From Pontederia crassipes (taxonomy: Eukaryota > Streptophyta > Magnoliopsida > Commelinales > Pontederiaceae), in assembly GCA_030549335.1 (NCBI GenBank), contig CM060193.1:65573646-65637645 (forward strand): a stretch of 64,000 nucleotides of DNA, given 5' to 3'. Under the pieces are notes generated by a model, which worked only from the letters and a program-made list of their open reading frames with translations, was not told the origin of the DNA and searched no databases. Shown one piece after another: positions 1 to 12,000 of the stretch; positions within the stretch are counted from its first letter, which is position 1; each line of letters starts with the position of its first letter. The position numbers and the translations under genes are program-made.

Positions 1-770
1 GCATAAAATATATAAAATAAATTATATAACCTTTCTAATTAAATAAGTAATATTTTCTTTATAAAAGGCAATGTAGAAGTATAATAAAAATCTTTCATTT
101 TTAAACATAAATGTATTATTTTTTAAAATTAGAAAAATTAAAGTAGTGAATTCAATCGTGTCTAAATAATTTAAATAAAGAATTCAATCTCAGTCCAATT
201 AGGATTAATATTTTAATATATATATTATTTTAAGCTAATGGACGAGTATAATAATTTTATAAGATAAAAATTATCTTATAATGGTTTGTTGTATAGGATA
301 ACAGAAATAAAAGAAGATTAAATAGGACAATTTAATTGGAAGAGGATTGTTTAGTATGATTAAAATAAATATTTTTTATAGAAAATAATGCACAAGTAAA
401 TAATATTTTTTTTCCAAATGATAATTTGTTCCTTTTAATTAAAATAATTTAAAATAAACAATTCCATTCAAGTCTTATTAAGATTATATCTTTCATTTCT
501 AAAAGATAATGGAAAAGTATAATAAAATAAACAATATTTTCTTTTCTTAAAAAATATATTATTTCAGAAACTAAAATAAATAAATGATTCAATGTGATTA
601 TGATTAAAATAAATAACCTTTCCTTTCTCAAAAGCATGGTAGCAGTATAGTGAAAATAAATAATATTTTTCTTTTTAAAAGATAATGAGTTATTTTTGGC
701 ATTAAATTTAAGAAGTTGAGATCAAATTAAGATTAATTTTTCTTTTTAAAGAGAATGGACCCTCTAACGA
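1..770. repeat. Degenerate AT-rich tandem-like repeat array
   Basis: A very AT-rich stretch in which a loose unit recurs. The core, roughly ATGGA-x-AAGTATAATAAAA followed by AAATAATATTTTCTTTTTAAAAG, is seen near 71, 238, 509 and 635, with a weaker match near 752. Between the cores there are related stretches resembling AATTCAATC and AAATTAAGATTAAT. Spacing varies from about 117 to 271 bases, so the array is old and broken. The listed short open frame here carries no recognisable protein and looks like chance. Confidence 0.45.
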
Positions 771-824
771 GTCTGTTTTAGTTTTACAATAGTTAGTAGA
801 ATACTTTTTTTAAAAAATTAAAAT

Positions 825-1075
825 TATCAGTTTTCGAACCCCTATTTTAGTAGAATAATATTTTTAAAATATAATAAATTAAAATTAATATTAACATATT
901 TAATTTTATAATAAAATTTGGGATATACTATTAGAAGTGTTAAATTAGAGTTTCATAATATGATAGGAACATATTAAACTATATAAAAAATTATTATACT
1001 AATAATAAAAAAATTAATTATTCATGAATTAATTATATAAATAAAAATAAATTTCACGGGACTATGATTTTTTTT
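825..1075 (+). repeat. Dispersed AT-rich repeat, copy 1
   Basis: Shares an ordered series of blocks with 28480-28700: CCCTATTTTA, ATAATAAATTAAAATTAATAT, AAATTAGAG, AAAAATTATTATAC, and TATGAATTAATTATATAA or a variant. A third copy lies inverted near 8380-8645. Nothing in it suggests coding. It is probably the remains of a transposon or LTR, but no terminal structure is visible. Confidence 0.5.
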
Positions 1076-1668
1076 GGATGAGGCTCTACTTTAAACAGGT
1101 CAATTGCTTTTTCTTAACACCCCTGTTCAGAACTTTTCAATTTCATATAAAATCATTTCGGTAACTGCAAACTTCCATATCCCCTAATAATTTTTTTTCA
1201 TATATCTTAATTTTTTAAAAAATAAACAATTAAGTTGAATTCGATTTACCGATTCAATCCATTTTTTTAATTTTTTTTCCAATTTTCAGTTTTACTGATA
1301 AACTAGACCAAATTTGACTCATTGAACTTGTCTGTCAGAATCGATTTTTAAAATATTGAGCCATTCCTATAATGATCTTCCCCAATTTTTCTGACAAGGT
1401 ATTCCTGTCTTCTTTGCATATCACTCTTTTATTTAAATTTCATATAATATTTTCAATATTTATGCGCAACTTTTTCTAATTAAATCTTGACGACTTTTCG
1501 TCAAAAGTTTTACAAACGAATCGTGGGAGAAGTTTCCTGCTCAGTGCACTAATTGTTTCAATGTCCATCAAGGACAATGACATATGTTGACTTTAAAAGA
1601 TTAGAGCACAACTTGCTGCCTTATAGAGACATATGTTCATGATGAAAGACACTTTCTCTTGCTAGTAG

Positions 1669-1734
<66 letters not shown>
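1669..1734. repeat. (ATT)n microsatellite
   Basis: An uninterrupted ATT trinucleotide run of about 65 bases in AT-rich intergenic DNA. Confidence 0.95.
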
Positions 1735-1735
<1 letters not shown>

Positions 1736-2960
1736 GTTTTGTAGTGAGTGAGTTCTTAATTTCCCTACTCCTACATATGTGCCTGAACTGTTTTCTATTC
1801 TAGAGCTTTATTCATATGTGATCACAATTTCTGTTTATAGAACCAGCCAGAGAGATATCAACTGATTACAAAGATAAATCTCATCCCTCATATGTTGTTC
1901 AGACTGACTTGAGTATGCATGTTAAATCAAGTACTATACTTATATGTGGTTCTATACATCAAAGATCGATGGTTGTCGAGATTCTAATGCTGCAGATATG
2001 CAAGATTCTATGCATGCGTAGATTGATACATCCTCCCTAAAGATGCAAGCAAGAATGACACAGGAGGTGCCGTACGAGGCAGGATACCTTGACATAATGA
2101 CCACAATGAGTTGATGCGGTCGAGATCGGGTTCGGATTGTAAAAATTCGGATCATATTTCAATTCGATATATATATTATATTATTTAAAATTGTTATATC
2201 TGTATCAATTTTAATTAAAAAATTATAATTTATTATATATATTAAGCATACATTATATTATATTATTATATATGTAATTTAAATGATAATTATTATATTT
2301 ATATAATCGTATTAATTTTTTTATATTATATTTAATTTTTTATTAATTATAATTAAATCGGGATGTTCGGCTTGGTAAGCGGGAAAGAGGAGAAAGGTGA
2401 GAGAGAAAAAGAGAGACACAGATCTTCAAGTGAAAAAAATCAGCATAGAATAGAATAAGATTAAAAAAAAAAGAACACTGAAAAAAAAGATTTAAACAGA
2501 TCAATCAATGTCCGAGCATAAAAAGGGCATCTCACGGAGGAGGAGGAGTTCGTGCTTTGCTTAGAGAGAGGGTAAGCGGGAGAGAGACGGCAGAACCAAA
2601 AAAGGGGAAAATGGAGGGGGTCTTGTGCATGCTTCATCTCGCGAGAAGTTGGATCGAACTTAGGATCTCATCTGCACGGTAGCCTTCTGTTGAACCGTTG
2701 GATGATTCCGTATGCACGGTCAAGATGTTGCGTGACACGGTGTGAGACAGATGTTGCAACATTACACGTCCATTATATATATATATATATATAATATTGT
2801 CATCGTATAGTACAATAAAAAAAATATGCAATTTACATGCGGTCAGTTTTCCAAAACATGCAATAATGCATGCATGTTCCCGCTCGTTGTCTGGAGATTG
2901 GACCGACGTTAAATACTACTCCATCCATCCCCTTCTCACCTACACCTATTTATGCCCCAC
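1735..2960. other. Intergenic DNA upstream of NPF6.1-like gene
   Basis: No gene can be supported here. It holds an AT-rich block near 2160-2350, a purine-rich block with GAGAGA-type runs near 2395-2610, and a (TA)n run near 2775-2795. The last few hundred bases before 3538 become less AT-rich and are probably the promoter and 5' leader of the transporter gene. No transcription start can be fixed from sequence alone. Confidence 0.4.
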
Positions 2961-3537
2961 ACAAGACAGAGGGCACTCGGCTTCCTAACTGGTAACTACT
3001 GCTGCTGCTTCTGCTGCTGATATCAGTCGCATTCAACTACCAATCTTCGTCTAGATCTCCGAGATCCTTCATTGAAAGCTTCTGTCCCTGTTCACAGAAT
3101 TAGTTCACATCCAGCTTTTGAAGCCATTAAAGGCTCGACATGACGAATCGACGCACGCGGCCATCATATTGCACAAGATCGACACCGGATTAATGAAAGC
3201 TTTGCTGGCGTACGTCGTCGATGGCTTCCGAAGGAACAACAGTCCAAGTAATTCGCTCGCCGCCTGATCGAGTTGGTGGCCATTGATGGCGCGCTGTCTT
3301 CCTCTTCCTCCGCCTCCTTTGGGCGCCAACTCCCGTCGCCATTTATTGCTTTGGAGACAGACCCTACCATGCATCCATTTCTCGACAGTAGGTGGCCAAT
3401 ATGCTTTTATTGCTTCATCGTCATCACTCATCACTTCTGCATGACGTCCCGCTCCCTCGCAGACGCCTGTTTTCAGTAGCTGAAAGCTGGAATCTTGAGC
3501 TCCCTGTGGTCTTCTAGCTGTCGAGATCTCGACGGAG

Positions 3538-4395
3538 ATGGTCCCGCCGAAGGAGATAGAGTCGCCGGAGCCCGTGCCGGTTAGGCTTCCGGCGGTGGCG
3601 GCTGGAGATGGGACAGCAGAGAAGGTGCAGCGAAAGAATCTGGAGTACCATTTTGCTCAGAGTGACGAGAGGAGGTTCAAGGCCATCGGCGGGGATTATG
3701 TCGCCGGCGGTGGCGGCACGACGCCGGTTAATATAAGAGGGAAGCCTATAGAGGATCTATCAAAGACCGGAGGGTGGATAGCTGCTTTCTTCATCTTCGG
3801 TAGATTCCCTGCTTTCTTCATCTTTGGTTTATTCTTAACAAAGACTGAAACATCCATGGATTTTTTCAGAAACAAAATCCTTTGCTAACTCTTTCTTTAG
3901 CTTTCTCTGAGATCCATATAATGGATCACTAATACATAAATAATTGCTTTCCTGATTCATGTATTCTTTCTAGTGATGGCCCAACATATCCATGCACCGT
4001 CTTTTTGAGATGACATTTTGTGGCAACTGAATTTTTCTTGCTCCGTGTAAGTTTGCACAGGAGTAGTAATGCTGCAACATTCTGATGTCAGGGAATGAGA
4101 TGGCTGAAAGGATGGCCTACTTTGGCCTGTCGGTGAACATGGTGGCTTTCATGTTCTATGTCATGCACCAGCCATTCACCAGCTCCGCTAATGCTGTGAA
4201 CAACTTCCTGGGGATATCGCAGGCCTCATCTGTGCTCGGCGGCTTTCTGGCTGATGCTTATCTTGGTAGATATTGGACTATTGCAATCTTCACCACCATA
4301 TATTTTCTGGTAAGCCTATTCATGAGATTTCTGTGATAATTTCTTCCCTAATTCAATTTCCAACAAACATTAAGTCTGATGGTTAATTGTGATCT

Positions 4396-4438
<43 letters not shown>

Positions 4439-6384
4439 AAGAGGGATACTCAAAGGAACAGTATATTCTTCAAGTATATATGGAATTTGTCCTGAGCTTA
4501 TATCTCAGTTGTTTTGCCTAGGAAAAGACAACATTACAGCATCATCAGTATATTACTCTGCTTCTTCAATTGTGTCATTAGGACTTGAAGTATATTATTC
4601 TTGAACTTGAAGTATCAGTTTAGTAAAATGGTTAACAATAGTGTTCTGCTTTCCAGGGGTTAATAGGGATTACAGTATGTGCCACAGCTAGTGCCTTTAT
4701 GCCAAATCAAGCTCAGTGTGATCAATTCTCTTTACTTTTGGGCAGTTGTGAACCAGCAAAGTCATGGCAGATGTCATATCTTTACATTGTTCTCTATACG
4801 ACAGCATTTGGATCTGCAGGGATTAGGCCTTGTGTCTCCTCCTTCGGAGCTGATCAGTTTGATGAGAGGAATAAAGACTACAAGGCTCACTTGGATAAGT
4901 ACTTCAATTTCTTCTATCTATCGGTCACCATTGGAGCAATTGTGGCATTCACCATGGTTGTGTACATCCAAATGGAGCGTGGATGGGGTTCTGCATTTGG
5001 TTCTCTGGCTCTAGCGATGGGTTTATCCAATATGGTCTTCTTCATTGGTACACCCCTGTACAGGCATCGACTACCAGGCGGCAGTCCTATTACGCGCGTT
5101 GCTCAGGTCCTGGTTGCAGCATTCAGAAAGAGAAATATGCAATTCCATGATAGTGAATTTGTCGGCCTCTACGAGCTTCCCGGTAAAAGATCTGCCATAA
5201 AGGGCAGTGGCAAGATAGAACACACTGATGGTTATAGGTAACCTTCATTCCATAGCTTGCAAGTTTGTATTCTCTCAATTATTAGACTGCAGTCTGAAGT
5301 ACTATTGGAACTTGAACACCTTTTCAGATTGTGATCCATAGTTCATGCTAAGTTGCTGACAACTAAGTCTCTAAACTTGATTCTTTATTACTTGAATTAG
5401 TTTGTGACATTTTGATTCTTCACTCATTCTTCTTTTATTTTTCAGAATTTTGCAAATACTGTATCTAATGCAGGTATCAAAACACTGATTATTCCTGATA
5501 CATAAGTTTTCTGTGTTGTCAGATGGTTGGACAAGGCAGCACTACAAGCGAAAGAGGATGGTTCAGATCCTACTCCATGGAGGCTTTGCACGGTGACACA
5601 AGTTGAGGAGGTTAAGATACTAATCAAACTTCTTCCAGTGCCCGCCTGCACCATCATGCTCAGTCTTATCCTTACCGAATTCCTTACACTGTCGGTTCAA
5701 CAAGCCTACACCATGAACACCCACATCGGACGCCTGAAGCTTCCAGTCACTTGCATGCCCGTGTTCCCATGTGTAAGCATCTTCCTGATCCTGTCACTCT
5801 ACTACTCCGTATTCACGCCGTTGGCCCGCCGGATCACCGGCCACCCTCACGGCGCGTCGCAGCTTCAACGAGTAGGACTCGGCTTGGTCATCTCAATCCT
5901 ATCAGTTGCTTGGGCCGGAGTTTTCGAGCTGTACCGCCGGAACTACGCAATTGAGCACGGTTTCAGGTCTCTCTTCCTGACTCAGATGCCTGACCTGAGC
6001 GCCTACTGGCTGCTGATACAATATTGCTTGATCGGAATCGCTGAAGTGTTCTGCATTGTTGGCCTCCTGGAGTTCCTGTACGAGGAAGCCCCTGATGCAA
6101 TGAGGAGTGTGGGCTCTGCCTACGCCGCCGTGGCAGGTGGCCTTGGGTGCTTTGCGGCCACCATTCTGAACAACATAGTGAAGGCAATAACCGGCGATGA
6201 GGCTCATGGGCGACCGTCATGGCTCTCTCAGAACATAAACACAGGGAGGTTTGATTACTTGTACTGGCTGCTGGCTGTGCTGAGCGTCTTCAACTTCTTT
6301 GCTTTTCTGTTCTTCGCCCGGAGATACAAATACAGGGCTCGAGCTTTGGATCATGAGCTCGGGTCATTGCAGACAAATCACTGA
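3538..6384 (+). CDS. NPF6.1: NRT1/PTR family transporter, NPF6.1-like
   Basis: Proton-coupled transporter of the NRT1/PTR (NPF) group in the major facilitator superfamily; members carry nitrate, peptides or hormones, and the substrate here is unknown. Exons are 3538-3799, 4092-4309, 4657-5237 and 5523-6384, all with GT-AG introns and in-frame joins, giving 640 residues. The NPF signature ExxER is present as EMAER from about residue 90, spanning the exon 1/2 join region. The FGADQFDE motif lies at about 223-230. Long hydrophobic segments fit the usual 12-helix fold with a central loop. The match to Arabidopsis NPF6.1 (At5g13400), recalled from memory, is strong along the whole length, including the tail LLIQYCLIGIAEVFCIVGLL. 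The start is the first ATG of a frame whose hydrophilic N-terminus runs straight into helix 1. The class call is firm; the exact orthology is likely. Confidence 0.93.
4399..4434. repeat. (TA)n microsatellite in transporter intron 2
   Basis: A pure TA dinucleotide run inside the second intron of the NPF6.1-like gene. The short open frame that crosses it has a YIYIYI repeat and is an artefact. Confidence 0.95.
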
Positions 6385-7129
6385 ATCGCTTCAGCAGAGC
6401 GATATCATCAATGGTACTCTGATTCTAATGTTGGCAACATCGCTCAACAACTCTGTACCTACATTGGAATTGAGGAGGCAATGGCTGCAAATTGTTTCCT
6501 CTCTTCGGATTATGTATTTATGTGGAGAAAGAAACCAAGTGATTCGTGAATGGTTGAAGGATCCAGATAAATCACAATGCCGGAAAAATTGGTAACTCCA
6601 GGAGCGGCGAATCAAAATGTCAATGCGCTTGTTATTCAATATAAAATATGTGTACAGACATGCATTGGAACAAAATTTTTATTCTCTATATAATTACATT
6701 TTTTTTATTGTACAAATCTTGAAAAATTAGAGTTATAATTAAAATGTCAAAAAAATGTAAATAAAAATGAGTTGCTTCGTATACTTAATTTTCGATTAAT
6801 ATATCTTTATATTCCCATTATATTTCCATTAAGAATTGAATATAAAAGTTTTACATAATGTTGTTAAATTTTAATAGAATTAAATATCATCTCATTTGAA
6901 TAACTCAAGTCTATGAAAAAAATATATATAAAAAAAATAAAGATCTAAAAAATTTAATTTAAAATGAACAATTTTATATACCGAACTTTAAATTAATATT
7001 AGACTATGATATCTAGATTTGGATGAATGATGAATATTAAAGTTGTGAAAAAATTTATTAGATTTTTATAGAATAAAAAATTATATCATTTGAATAACTG
7101 TGGCAAAAGTTATATATAAATGAATGCAT
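6385..7129. other. 3' flank and AT-rich intergenic DNA
   Basis: The first 250 bases are probably the 3' UTR of the transporter gene. After about 6660 the sequence is AT-rich and non-coding, with no clear repeat ends. Confidence 0.4.
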
Positions 7130-7905
7130 GTTTGTCGGTGCCAAAACGAATGACTGAAAAATTTTCGAACACCCTCTGGAGATAAAATGGACGCCCAAGA
7201 CGTCCAAAACACAATACAAAATAGATGCTCGATTATTTCTTGTAACGGTTATATTTCAATGGTTAGTTCAAAATGGACGCGCAAATCTCAAATGAGTGTT
7301 CGTTTCAGTGCAGAAAAAGTATGTAACGACTAGTTCTGAATATCAATAGTTATGGGAAATATTAGATACTATAAAAGGATCCAAAACACATCAAGAAGAT
7401 TAATACTTCTAAGAAAAAGATATGTAAACATTTGTGTTCATCCAAGAAATCATATTAAGATCAAAATGGTAAAATTTTCATTTTTTTCTCTCCTACTCTT
7501 GTGTAGTATTCTAAATTATAAAAGAGAAATTGAAAAGTGTTATTGTGATATTATAATAGCTGTTTAGTTCTTAAGTGAAGAGAGATTGTGTCTTATCTTT
7601 TGAAGCGCAAAAAATGTAAGAATTGTATTCTTCCTTACCCCATTTGAAACAAAGGAAGAGGATTAATGAAATCTCTAACGATTTTAAAGTCGAGAAGTCG
7701 AAGCGAAAATGTAAATCAAATGGTCGAACATTGTCAACAAATAAACTATCGTATTTGCATTTCTCTCTCTTTCATATGATTTGATTGCTATTGTATTAAT
7801 TTAAAGTTCAACGAATCGATTTTAAATTTTCACGACGATTTTGTAAAATTGATATTTTTAATTTAATACCAATTCACCCCCCTTAATATCCTATTATCCA
7901 ACATC
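7130..7905 (+). mobile_element. Probable LTR retrotransposon remnant (LTR end)
   Basis: The stretch starts near TGTCGGTGCC and ends in ACCAATTCACCCCCC...CCAACA. A C-rich 'ttcacccccc' segment closely followed by 'ccaaca' is commonly seen just downstream of a plant copia LTR, ahead of the primer binding site. Here the sequence breaks off where the primer site would be, so only one LTR end and a stub of internal sequence remain. No partner LTR is visible and no pol frame adjoins it. This is recognition by style, so confidence is modest. Confidence 0.35.
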
Positions 7906-8379
7906 ATATACATAGCATCCGGTCAAAATGATCATACACTTTAGAGATTATATATATGATATCCCTGTAGATGATTTATGATTGTGAACTTTAAAATATC
8001 GTATAGTGTTACAGCGTAGAGTGAGCCACTTCATTATCTAAGCTCACGAGTTCATCTTAAATATGATTATTCTTTTTTCTTATAGTTTGATTTATTTTTT
8101 TCCCTTTTCTTTAAAGATTCTACACAATTCGGAAAAAAGATTTATTTTGAAAAAAATCTACAAAAAATTAGTAATTATGCTTTTTTGCATCGTCCCATGA
8201 ATGGAGCTAAAATATATCATGTTACTCATTTATTAATCACTCTTCCAAACGGTACGTTTTTGCATCGACAGTACATAAAAATAAAACCAAAGAAAGAAAC
8301 ATCGGTTGATCAAGAAAATGTAGAGGTATAAGAAAAATCCGACAAATTCAAAAAATTTAAGTTCTTTATAAATTAAAAT

Positions 8380-8645
8380 TCACCCGTTAAAATTAAGGTT
8401 CAATCTGAAAAAATCGTATGGACTCGTGGAGCTCATTTTTATTTATAAAATTAATTCATAGGTTATCCAAAATTTTTTATTATAGATATAATATTTTTTT
8501 AAAATCTCATACTTTTTTATCAGATTATCGAACTTTAATTTGGCAACTTTTATATATTAGTAGTATATTTTGTATATAATATAAAATTAAATAGTTTTTA
8601 AAATATAATTATATAAATTAGGGATCCGAAAAAATTGACCCATTA
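8380..8645 (-). repeat. Dispersed AT-rich repeat, copy 2 (inverted)
   Basis: Read on the minus strand, this shows the same block order as 825-1075 and 28480-28700, including a TATGAATTAATTTTATAAATAAAAA segment and an upstream ATATTATA/AAATTAAA region. It is diverged, and its ends are not defined. Confidence 0.4.
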
Positions 8646-9087
8646 GAAAGTGATTTTTATTTTTTAAAATAATTTTTAATTCAAGAAATCGATTCAAAAA
8701 ATAGCGGACAATTTTTTTGGACCGAAAACTCGATCCCCCACCTTTACGAAAATGACGAATTTGAGTTTAAAATCATTTTTTTTCTGAACAAAATTATCAA
8801 TATTTTTTTAGAAAAGAAGTATGTAATCTATCCCGCAAAATATATTGCACACGTGGCATATTCCTCTAGGTACTTTTTCCACGTGTGAAATAAATATATA
8901 ATGACCATGTCGACGAACTCCACGTTCGAATCCAGCTCTTTGCTTCCGCCGCGAGGAAGAGCTCGAAGGGCAATCTTTTTATTCCTTTTCCCTCTCCCGT
9001 TGTGTTCATGTTCTCCTTCTTCGACTCCGTCGGTTATTTAGCTGTCGAGAACGAACTCCTTTCTTCTCAGCGGAGGAGGCGAAGGAA

Positions 9088-12000
9088 ATGGAAGCGGCGG
9101 CGAAGAAGATGAAGAGGAAGGAGGAGGATGTGATGAGGTTGAAGCGGGAATCCGTCATCTCCATCCACAAGCCCAAGCTCATAACGACTCTCACCGACAA
9201 CGGTAGTATTAGAGCCTCCGCCGCATTAGAAAACTTTCAGACATCAAGCAACCTTCCGGAGACTGCGTTGGTCCTTAATTTTGACTGTGCCTTGTGCGTG
9301 TTTGTGTCAGTGTCTGTGTGTGTTCTTTTAGTTTGCCTTCGAAAGACTCGTTTTGCCCCCTTGTTGGTTTCTCTTTTCTAACACATGTTATAGGAATAAA
9401 GCTTTGATTTTGCTTGTTCATTTGGATTCTATGGCGTGTTCTTGACCGGTGGCAATGGCAGGTTTGGGGCTAAAAGGGCCTGCTGGCTCAACTTTCTTTT
9501 GTAATTTTCGAGTGTATAATTAATCCATTTGCTCTCAGAGATGCAGTCAGTAGTTAGCTTCCTAGCCACCAGATTAAAAGAATATCTTTATCTTCAATTA
9601 TGTAATATATGATTGGAAATTTACTAGAATTATGCTGAAAAAAATTATTGAAATGATTTGGGATTGCATTGAATAATAATCTTTGTGAAATTACTTAGAA
9701 GAATCTTTCCATGGCAGTCGTTAATTCTGATAGAGCCGAATTTGTAAAGTTCTGCAAGCGGGTAGAGTACACCATTCGTGCATGGTATCTTCTACAGTTT
9801 GAGGATCTCATGGTATGTTGTGCTGCTCTCCTTGTACATTTGTCCATGTTTCGCTAACCTTCATTATTATGAAACCACTCAAAAACTACTGGTGATAGTA
9901 ATGTGAATATGTCTTTTCAGCTTTGTTATGACCAATAGCTTAAGAAGAGATGTCCATTTCACAGGCTTGACAATCTGTAGATTATGAACCATAGCATGGG
10001 ACTCAAAAACTACTGATGATAATTATGTGAATATATCCTTTCAGCCTTGCTATGACCAATAGCATAGGGAGACATCTATTTCACATGTTTAACAATCTGT
10101 AGATTATGAATCATATCATCGGCGTACAGCCTCCTACTGTTATACAATACATATGAGCATTTACGGCACAATAAGCACATACTAGTGTATAACACGTGAC
10201 GACGTATTTGATTTTGCCTCGACAGTCTTACACAATGATCTTAAAACTCAAAGACTTAGTTCATATGACATTTACTAATGTTGTTTGTCATCTTGATGAA
10301 TACATTGCTATTTCAGCAATTGTATTCTCTCTTTGATCCTGTTCATGGTGGTCAGAGACTGGAGAAGCAAAATTTATCTTCCGAAGAGATAGATGTTCTT
10401 GAACAAAATTTTCTCAAGGACTTCTTTAAGGTTGGTTTGATTCAGTGCATAAATTATGTGAAATACATCCATGAACTATTTGGTGATGTTAGACTAGTGA
10501 TACTTAACAATAATAAAGTTCATGGATAGAAGTATAATGTCATATTTATAACGTATGCTTGAGGAATCCAAAATATCATCTGGATGATTTTTCGCATCAG
10601 TAAAATCCTTGTTGAAGCAGGTAATGGAGAAAAGTAACTTCATGATGGTCACTAATAGGGAGATGGAGGATGCAAAGTCTGCACAATATCTCTTAAATCT
10701 CCCAATCAAAGTGGATGAATCCAAGGTTTGAATAATGAAAAAGTGTGATTCTGTTAGTTGCTTCTCCGTGAAAGAAGATTCTGTTAGATGCTTGTGATAC
10801 TTCTTGGTGACATGGTCAATTTTGTGAATCTTAGCTGGACAACAAGCTCTTCTCAACATACTTTGAAGTTCATCATCATGATGAACGACCTAGCTTTTCG
10901 GACAAGGTATCCTCCATCTTGTTGCATAATATTCTTTTAATTTTGATGTCATATATAACTTTCATCCACTATCTATACTCATTTTCTTATTCCTAATGAT
11001 GTTTCCTAATGCTTGGATATATTGATAGACTTTCCCTGCTCATTCAGTGTACTAAGTGTATCCATGCCCATTATTGACATTTGCATCTAATCGACTCACA
11101 AAATAAACGCAAGCTATTGTCCCAGTGTACTGATTAGATGTGTTTGACAACATTTTTTTTGTTCTTTTGAGCATTACCATTATGGTCTGCTGATCTGCAT
11201 CATTCTTTTATATTCTGGCTTCCAATGGAAGTATGTTATTTTCCGTCGTGGAATTGGTGAAGATTGTACAACAGACTACTTTATAATGGAAAAGTTGAAT
11301 ATGATAATCACTCGCATTTGGAAGTGGATTTTAAGCGTTACCAGGTGAACCTATCATTGTTATCCTTTTTCTTAGTTTAAATTTTTATCTTGCACTTTTT
11401 TATGTAATTATGGTTTTAGGCTTCAGAATATCTTCTCAAGGAAACCAGTTACCCCGAGCGACATGGATTCTAAGAAAACTGATGAAGTGATTCCTGACTC
11501 AGAGGAGCAAGGCTTGGTTTTTGTACGCAAACGAATCGAAAATATGGAACTAAGGTTTTCAATGTCGTTTTTAACTTGGTCTATCAGATTTCGAGCAATG
11601 AATGAATGTCATGCTTTGCTAACTTTATTTATTTTTCTTGTGTGTAGCATCCAAAAACTTTTTGGCAAGAATACAATCCAAGAACCAACTTTTGATAGAA
11701 TGATAGTCATCTATAGGTAGATATTTTGAAGGCAAAATTGTTGGTTTTATTTTGTAGTTAGCTGAACCAATAATCCAATGACTTATTTGTTTATTTCCAG
11801 TCATTGAAATAGGTTATTCAACTGAGAGCCATGAAAAATTTCCATATGTAACTACAAGGGGCAAAAAGGCTCTCTCACATGACTGATTAAGAGAAATCAT
11901 TTTTTTTGAAAGCGATTAAGAGAAATCATATGTAACTATTTGTGAAGATCTCTCATTCTTTGTTATATCTGATATTTAAAAATAAATTCGCAGGCGGGCT

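Noticed and set aside
3105..3479. Overlapping 68-109 codon frames on both strands upstream of the transporter gene
   Set aside because: No recognisable domain, no conserved splice joins, and the region fits a 5' leader or promoter.
9203..9381. Continuation of the DUF3754 first-exon frame past 9202
   Set aside because: Reading on gives a Val/Cys-rich tail without family similarity, while splicing at 9202 to 9718 joins conserved residues in frame.
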